From contig CAMJRV010000013.1 in NCBI GenBank assembly GCA_946408315.1, positions 1 to 17,335 on the forward strand: a stretch of DNA of 17,335 nt. The letters run 5' to 3'. This document shows, in pieces, positions 14,465-17,335 of the stretch. The notes under the pieces are model-generated. The model was not told where the DNA came from. It made no database searches and saw only the letters and a program-made list of their open reading frames with translations. Position 1 is the first letter of the stretch; every line of letters starts with the position of its first letter. This stretch comes from an uncultured Bacillota bacterium. GTDB lineage: Bacteria > Bacillota > Clostridia > Peptostreptococcales > Anaerovoracaceae. Made by a program: the position numbers and the translations under genes.

Positions 14465-15492
14465 TGCGCTGCTCCTTTCTTCGTGGACTGCCTCACGGTA
14501 AGTTCCGTATCCAGAATGACGGTCTTTATCTCTTCGATTTTTTCCGGCGAATCCGTCTTTTCGATGGCGTTGATGAGCAATTCCGCCGCCCGGTAACCCA
14601 TCTCGTAATTGGGCTGCTTCACCGTGGTCAGAGCCGGTTCGACAACCCCGGCCATGTAGATATCGTCAAAGCCCATCACGCCCACATCCTCCGGCACTCG
14701 ATATCCCGCCTCTTTCAAAGCCTTGACGGCCCCGATGGCGATCAGGTCGTTTCCGCAGAAGATCGCATCAAAGTCGATCTTCTCGTCGAGGAAGGCTTTC
14801 GCCGCTTCCGAACCCCACTGGCTCTTATATTCGCCGATCTTGACATATTCTTCACCGTAAACGAGATTTCGATCCGCCAGGGCCTTTTTATAGCCTTCCA
14901 GGCGGTCCATCGCCGTGCGGGTGTGGATGGAGCCGGCAATATAGGCAATTTTCCGGTATCCCTGGTCGAGCAGGTAGTTCACCCCTGTATAGGACGCCTT
15001 CGTGTTGTCGACCAGCACCTTTCCGATCACGTTGGGAAGGTCGTAGTCTCTGTCGATGAGGATGATCGGCACCCTGCACCGTTTAAACCCTTCGGCGCCG
15101 CCCTGCCGGTCGGCGGAATGGGTAAAGATGATGCCGTCGACCATTTTTTCCGTCAGAATATCGATATATGTGTTCTCTCTGCTTAGATTATCGTCCGTAT
15201 TGCAATAAATGATACTGTATCTTGACAGGCTGGCCCTGTCCTCGGCCCCTCTCGCGATTTCGGGGAAGAACGGATTGACGATATCGGGCATGATCAGTCC
15301 GATGGTTCTCGTCTGTTTTGTCACCAGGCTCCTGGCCATCGTATTCGGGACGTAATTTCTGTTCCGCGCGATCTCAAGAACCCTGTTTCTGGTCGCCTCG
15401 CTGATGCTTTTATCTTTGTTGTTTAAAATCATGGAAACTGTCGCTGTGGAAACCTCCGCTTCCCTCGCAATTTCTTTGATCGTGACAGGCAT
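14461..15492 (-). CDS. rbsR: LacI-family repressor of the ribose operon
   Basis: 343 residues from ATG at 15492; an ATG three codons upstream (15501) is nearly as good because neither has a strong ribosome binding site. The N-terminus, MPVTIKEIAREAEVSTATVSMILNNKDKSISEATRNRVLEIA, is a LacI helix-turn-helix. A hinge (YVPNTMARSLVT) follows, then the sugar-binding domain with GLIMPDIVNPFFPEIARGAED, DGIIFTHSA, FCGNDLIAIGAVKAL and GVMGFDDIYMAGVVEPALTTVKQP. As first gene of rbsRKDACB it should repress its own operon and release on binding ribose or a phosphorylated derivative. The tandem palindromes at 15531-15559, immediately downstream of the promoter, are the probable sites. The other LacI-type regulator in this window shares the architecture but has a different N-terminus. 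Confidence 0.9.
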   Translation of the reverse strand: MPVTIKEIAREAEVSTATVSMILNNKDKSISEATRNRVLEIARNRNYVPNTMARSLVTKQTRTIGLIMPDIVNPFFPEIARGAEDRASLSRYSIIYCNTDDNLSRENTYIDILTEKMVDGIIFTHSADRQGGAEGFKRCRVPIILIDRDYDLPNVIGKVLVDNTKASYTGVNYLLDQGYRKIAYIAGSIHTRTAMDRLEGYKKALADRNLVYGEEYVKIGEYKSQWGSEAAKAFLDEKIDFDAIFCGNDLIAIGAVKALKEAGYRVPEDVGVMGFDDIYMAGVVEPALTTVKQPNYEMGYRAAELLINAIEKTDSPEKIEEIKTVILDTELTVRQSTKKGAAQ

Positions 15493-15530
15493 TTTTACCA
15501 TCTTATTACATCCATTTTCGTCAAATTTCA

Positions 15531-15559
15531 GGTTAAACGGTTTAGTTAAACGTTTAACC
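15531..15559. promoter_or_regulatory. Tandem LacI-type operators of the rbs operon
   Basis: A perfect 14-base palindrome GTTAAACGTTTAAC (15545-15558) with the central CG typical of LacI-family sites. A second, imperfect site, GGTTAAACGGTTTAG (15531-15545), abuts it. Both lie just after the -10 box, where a bound repressor would block initiation. RbsR is the likely protein. Confidence 0.8.
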
Positions 15560-15567
15560 TTGTATTT

Positions 15568-15596
15568 ATTGTACTACAAAACAATTTTGTTTTCAA
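15568..15596 (-). promoter_or_regulatory. Sigma-A-type promoter of the rbs operon
   Basis: Minus strand TTGAAA (15596-15591), exactly 17 bases, TACAAT (15573-15568). Each box departs from consensus by one or two bases. The start of transcription would fall near 15561, immediately before the operators. The spacer contains an inverted repeat ACAAAA/TTTTGT (15577-15591). Confidence 0.75.
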
Positions 15597-15638
15597 TAGG
15601 AGACTGAAAAATTTCTGACAGGCGCAACAAAAAGAGCC

Positions 15639-15668
15639 GTCTCTATTTTGATCTTACGATCAAGAGAC
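15639..15668 (-). terminator. Terminator after the DeoR-type gene
   Basis: GTCTCT (15639-15644) pairs with AGAGAC (15663-15668), and TGATC pairs with GATCA inside, with a four-base bulge and a TTAC loop. On the minus strand it is followed by GGCTCTTTTTGTT. It separates the unit from the rbs promoter. Confidence 0.72.
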
Positions 15669-15715
15669 AGCCCTTCTTCTGTATTACCGTCACCGCGGTC
15701 CGAACCTTTCGGGTA

Positions 15716-16477
15716 CTACACGCGCTGCAGATTACATCCTTTTTCCGAAAATCTCACATATGTATCTTCACCCAGTTCATTCCCCGTAATATAGAGGTCA
15801 ATTTTGGGAAGATCGCACACTTTCAGTAATGCCTTGCTTTCAAACTTCGTATGGTCGCACAGGGCGACAACCCGCTCGGCGGCGTTAATCATGCTCTGCT
15901 TGGTCGCAACTTCATCGATGTTCAATATCGCGCAGCCGAATACGGAATTGATCGAATCCATGCTGAGAAACAAAATATCGGCATGAAGCTGTTTTATGAA
16001 ATTTTCAGCGTAATACCCGCATAGCGTATAATAGCCCTTACGTATACTTCCCCCGGTCAGGGTAATGTCGATCTCCGTATTTGCGGCCAGTTCGGCGGCG
16101 ATCAGAACATCGTTCGTGATCACGTGAATATGCTGCCGGTTCAGCAGATATTCCACCATTTCTCTGGTAGTCGTCCCCGTATCGATGATGATCGTATCTC
16201 CTTCCCGGATCAGGTCACAGGCCGCCTTTCCGATCCGGGACTTTTCCTCGCTGTTGGACTTGCGTTTTTCATCGTACGGGAGTTCTTTCTCCGCCTCCCT
16301 TTTATACTTAGCGCCGCCGTGAGTCAGCTGGATATCTCCGTCAGCAGATAATATCTCTAAATCCCGCCGTATGGTAGCCTTAGATACCGAAAACTCCGCA
16401 ACCAACTGGTGGATGTTTACGTACCGGTTCTTTTCAATATACTCGACGATTCTAGCCAATCTCTCCGCCTTTATCAT
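15716..16477 (-). CDS. DeoR-family transcriptional regulator
   Basis: 253 residues from ATG at 16477, preceded by AAGGGG; this start gives the standard N-terminus MIKAERLARIVEYI. Residues 1-55 form the DeoR helix-turn-helix (VNIHQLVAEFSVSKATIRRDLEILSADG, 20-47, with the family-typical RRDL). The DeoRC sensor domain follows, with its phosphosugar-binding pattern: IIIDTGTTTREMVEYL (96-111), VITNDVLIAAEL (119-130), LTGGSIR (140-146). DeoR members usually repress sugar or nucleoside catabolic operons and respond to a phosphorylated intermediate. It lies directly after the BtpA/SgcQ-type gene with no terminator between them. That arrangement recalls sgcQ and sgcR in E. coli, where SgcR is also DeoR-type. 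The 23-base repeats in front of it are candidate binding sites. Confidence 0.9.
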   Translation of the reverse strand: MIKAERLARIVEYIEKNRYVNIHQLVAEFSVSKATIRRDLEILSADGDIQLTHGGAKYKREAEKELPYDEKRKSNSEEKSRIGKAACDLIREGDTIIIDTGTTTREMVEYLLNRQHIHVITNDVLIAAELAANTEIDITLTGGSIRKGYYTLCGYYAENFIKQLHADILFLSMDSINSVFGCAILNIDEVATKQSMINAAERVVALCDHTKFESKALLKVCDLPKIDLYITGNELGEDTYVRFSEKGCNLQRV

Positions 16478-16509
16478 ATCACTGACCCCTTTATCTTGTT
16501 TATTGCGCA

Positions 16510-16578
16510 TTTATTTACTACATATTACCATGTTTCTTTGCTACATACTACCATGTTTCTCTGCTACATACTACCACG
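16510..16578 (-). repeat. Three 23-base tandem repeats spanning the btpA-like stop codon
   Basis: On the minus strand three contiguous 23-base copies: 16578-16556, 16555-16533 and 16532-16510. Copy 1 starts in frame as cgt ggt agt atg tag (RGSM, stop) followed by cagagaaa. Copies 2 and 3 would read HGSM-stop and HGNM-stop. Neighbouring copies differ at two and three bases, mostly transitions. Each copy also contains an imperfect dyad, ACAT..TA..ATGT, so the array could double as regulator sites in front of the DeoR-type gene. Confidence 0.88.
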
Positions 16579-17335
16579 AAATGCTTTTACTTTATCCATA
16601 AACTGTTTCACTCTGGCCTGATCCACGTGGTTTTCAAATACCCCGTCTATTTTAAACGTAGTTCCCACCACCGCACCGTCGGCAATGCCGAGCTGCTGCT
16701 CCACATTCTCATATCTCACTCCGGTATTCGCGAGAACCACGGTCTCCGGTACGACATCCTTTACTCTCTTCAGGATCTGCGTATCGGTCATCGCTCCGGC
16801 GGTCAGTCCGGAAACACAGAGCGCATCAGGACGATTGTTGAAAACAGTGGATTTCGCAACTTCTTCTATCGATCGATCCGCAAGGTATTTTGCCGCTTCC
16901 GGCAAAATGTTAAAGAGGCATTTGATATCTGCTCCTCCGATGCTGTTCTTATGCCGGATCGTTCTGCCCACATTCGTATCCCAGGTTCCGAAATCGCTGG
17001 CATAAACCCCTGTAAAGATTTCCCTGACAAATTGCGCCCCGGTTGCGACGGCAAGATCCAGCGACTTTTTCGCATCCCAAAGCACGTTGACGCCGTACGG
17101 TATTTTAATATCCCGCTTCAGCTCTCCGATGATCCTCGCCATGCAGGCAACGGTTATCGCATCTACCTCCGTTAAATAGGGAAGGCTGAATTCATTGGAG
17201 AACATTACCGCGTCCACACCGCCGTCCTGCAATGCAGTCAAATCTTTTCTCGCCATTTCAATAATATAATCCATATTTTTTTCCTGAGAGAAGTACGGGT
17301 CGCCGGGCATCGGCTGCAGATGACACATTGCGAAT
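16564..17335 (-). CDS. BtpA/SgcQ-family protein, N-terminus cut by the window edge
   Basis: 256 residues are visible and the reading frame stays open through the right edge (FAMCHLQPMPGDP), so perhaps 10-20 N-terminal residues are missing. An ATG at 17328 is inside the conserved 'G-M-x-H-L-x-P-L-P-G-D-P' opening of the family and is not the real start. Other family landmarks are GGVDAVMFSNEFSLPYL, PYGVNVLWDAKKSLDLAVATGAQFVRE, DPDALCVSGLTAG-like sequence (RPDALCVSGLTAGAMTD), TVVLANTGVRYENV and DGAVVGTTFKIDG. The fold is a TIM barrel. Cyanobacterial BtpA stabilises photosystem I, but bacterial SgcQ-type members sit in sugar operons and have no established reaction. It lies upstream of a DeoR-type regulator and probably belongs to a sugar utilisation cluster that continues beyond the window. 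Confidence 0.88.
   Translation of the reverse strand, partial: FAMCHLQPMPGDPYFSQEKNMDYIIEMARKDLTALQDGGVDAVMFSNEFSLPYLTEVDAITVACMARIIGELKRDIKIPYGVNVLWDAKKSLDLAVATGAQFVREIFTGVYASDFGTWDTNVGRTIRHKNSIGGADIKCLFNILPEAAKYLADRSIEEVAKSTVFNNRPDALCVSGLTAGAMTDTQILKRVKDVVPETVVLANTGVRYENVEQQLGIADGAVVGTTFKIDGVFENHVDQARVKQFMDKVKAFRGSM

Noticed and set aside
16510..16578. Short CRISPR-like array
   Set aside because: The 23-base units are contiguous with no spacers, and there are no cas genes; it is a simple tandem repeat.

Overview
The window looks like chromosome from an anaerobic, low-to-mid GC Firmicute, most likely class Clostridia (inference). The support is the strong AGGAGG-type ribosome binding sites, the oxygen-sensitive Fe-S flavoenzymes, a C-GCAxxG-C-C protein, a Cys-rich radical SAM protein, and an rbsRKDACB gene order like that of Bacillus subtilis. 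There is no sign of phage, IS elements, CRISPR, tRNA or rRNA. All genes except the truncated first one lie on the minus strand, and no gap between genes exceeds about 265 bases.

Left edge (1-975): the C-terminal end of a radical SAM protein with five cysteine clusters (plus strand) converges on a small C-GCAxxG-C-C protein. A 108-base nested inverted repeat between them probably acts as a two-way terminator.

Pyrimidine region (585-6045, minus strand): codB (cytosine permease) and codA (cytosine deaminase) form one unit, with a perfect 20-base palindrome in the leader and a terminator after codA. A second unit has its own consensus-like promoter. It encodes a LacI-type regulator, a PreA/dihydropyrimidine dehydrogenase-like flavoprotein with an Fe-S tail, and the C-GCAxxG-C-C protein. 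A plausible reading is cytosine uptake, deamination to uracil and reductive processing, although the flavoprotein departs from classical PreA.

Centre (6120-9413): an AraC-type regulator and an Old Yellow Enzyme/FAD two-domain reductase of the FadH/BaiCD kind, each followed by a strong hairpin terminator.

Ribose region (9434-15600): a complete rbsR-rbsK-rbsD-rbsA-rbsC-rbsB operon for ribose uptake, anomer conversion and phosphorylation. A clear sigma-A-type promoter is followed by tandem LacI-type operators, and a terminator lies after rbsB.

Right edge (15639-17335): a BtpA/SgcQ-family protein, cut by the window end, followed by a DeoR-type regulator. The pair recalls sgcQ/sgcR of E. coli.

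The most unusual observation is that three unrelated genes (the araC-like gene, rbsD and the btpA-like gene) each have the last codons plus stop codon tandemly duplicated just downstream of the real stop. The units are 28, 27 and 23 bases. The extra copies still spell the same or nearly the same C-terminal peptide plus stop, and they differ mostly by transitions.
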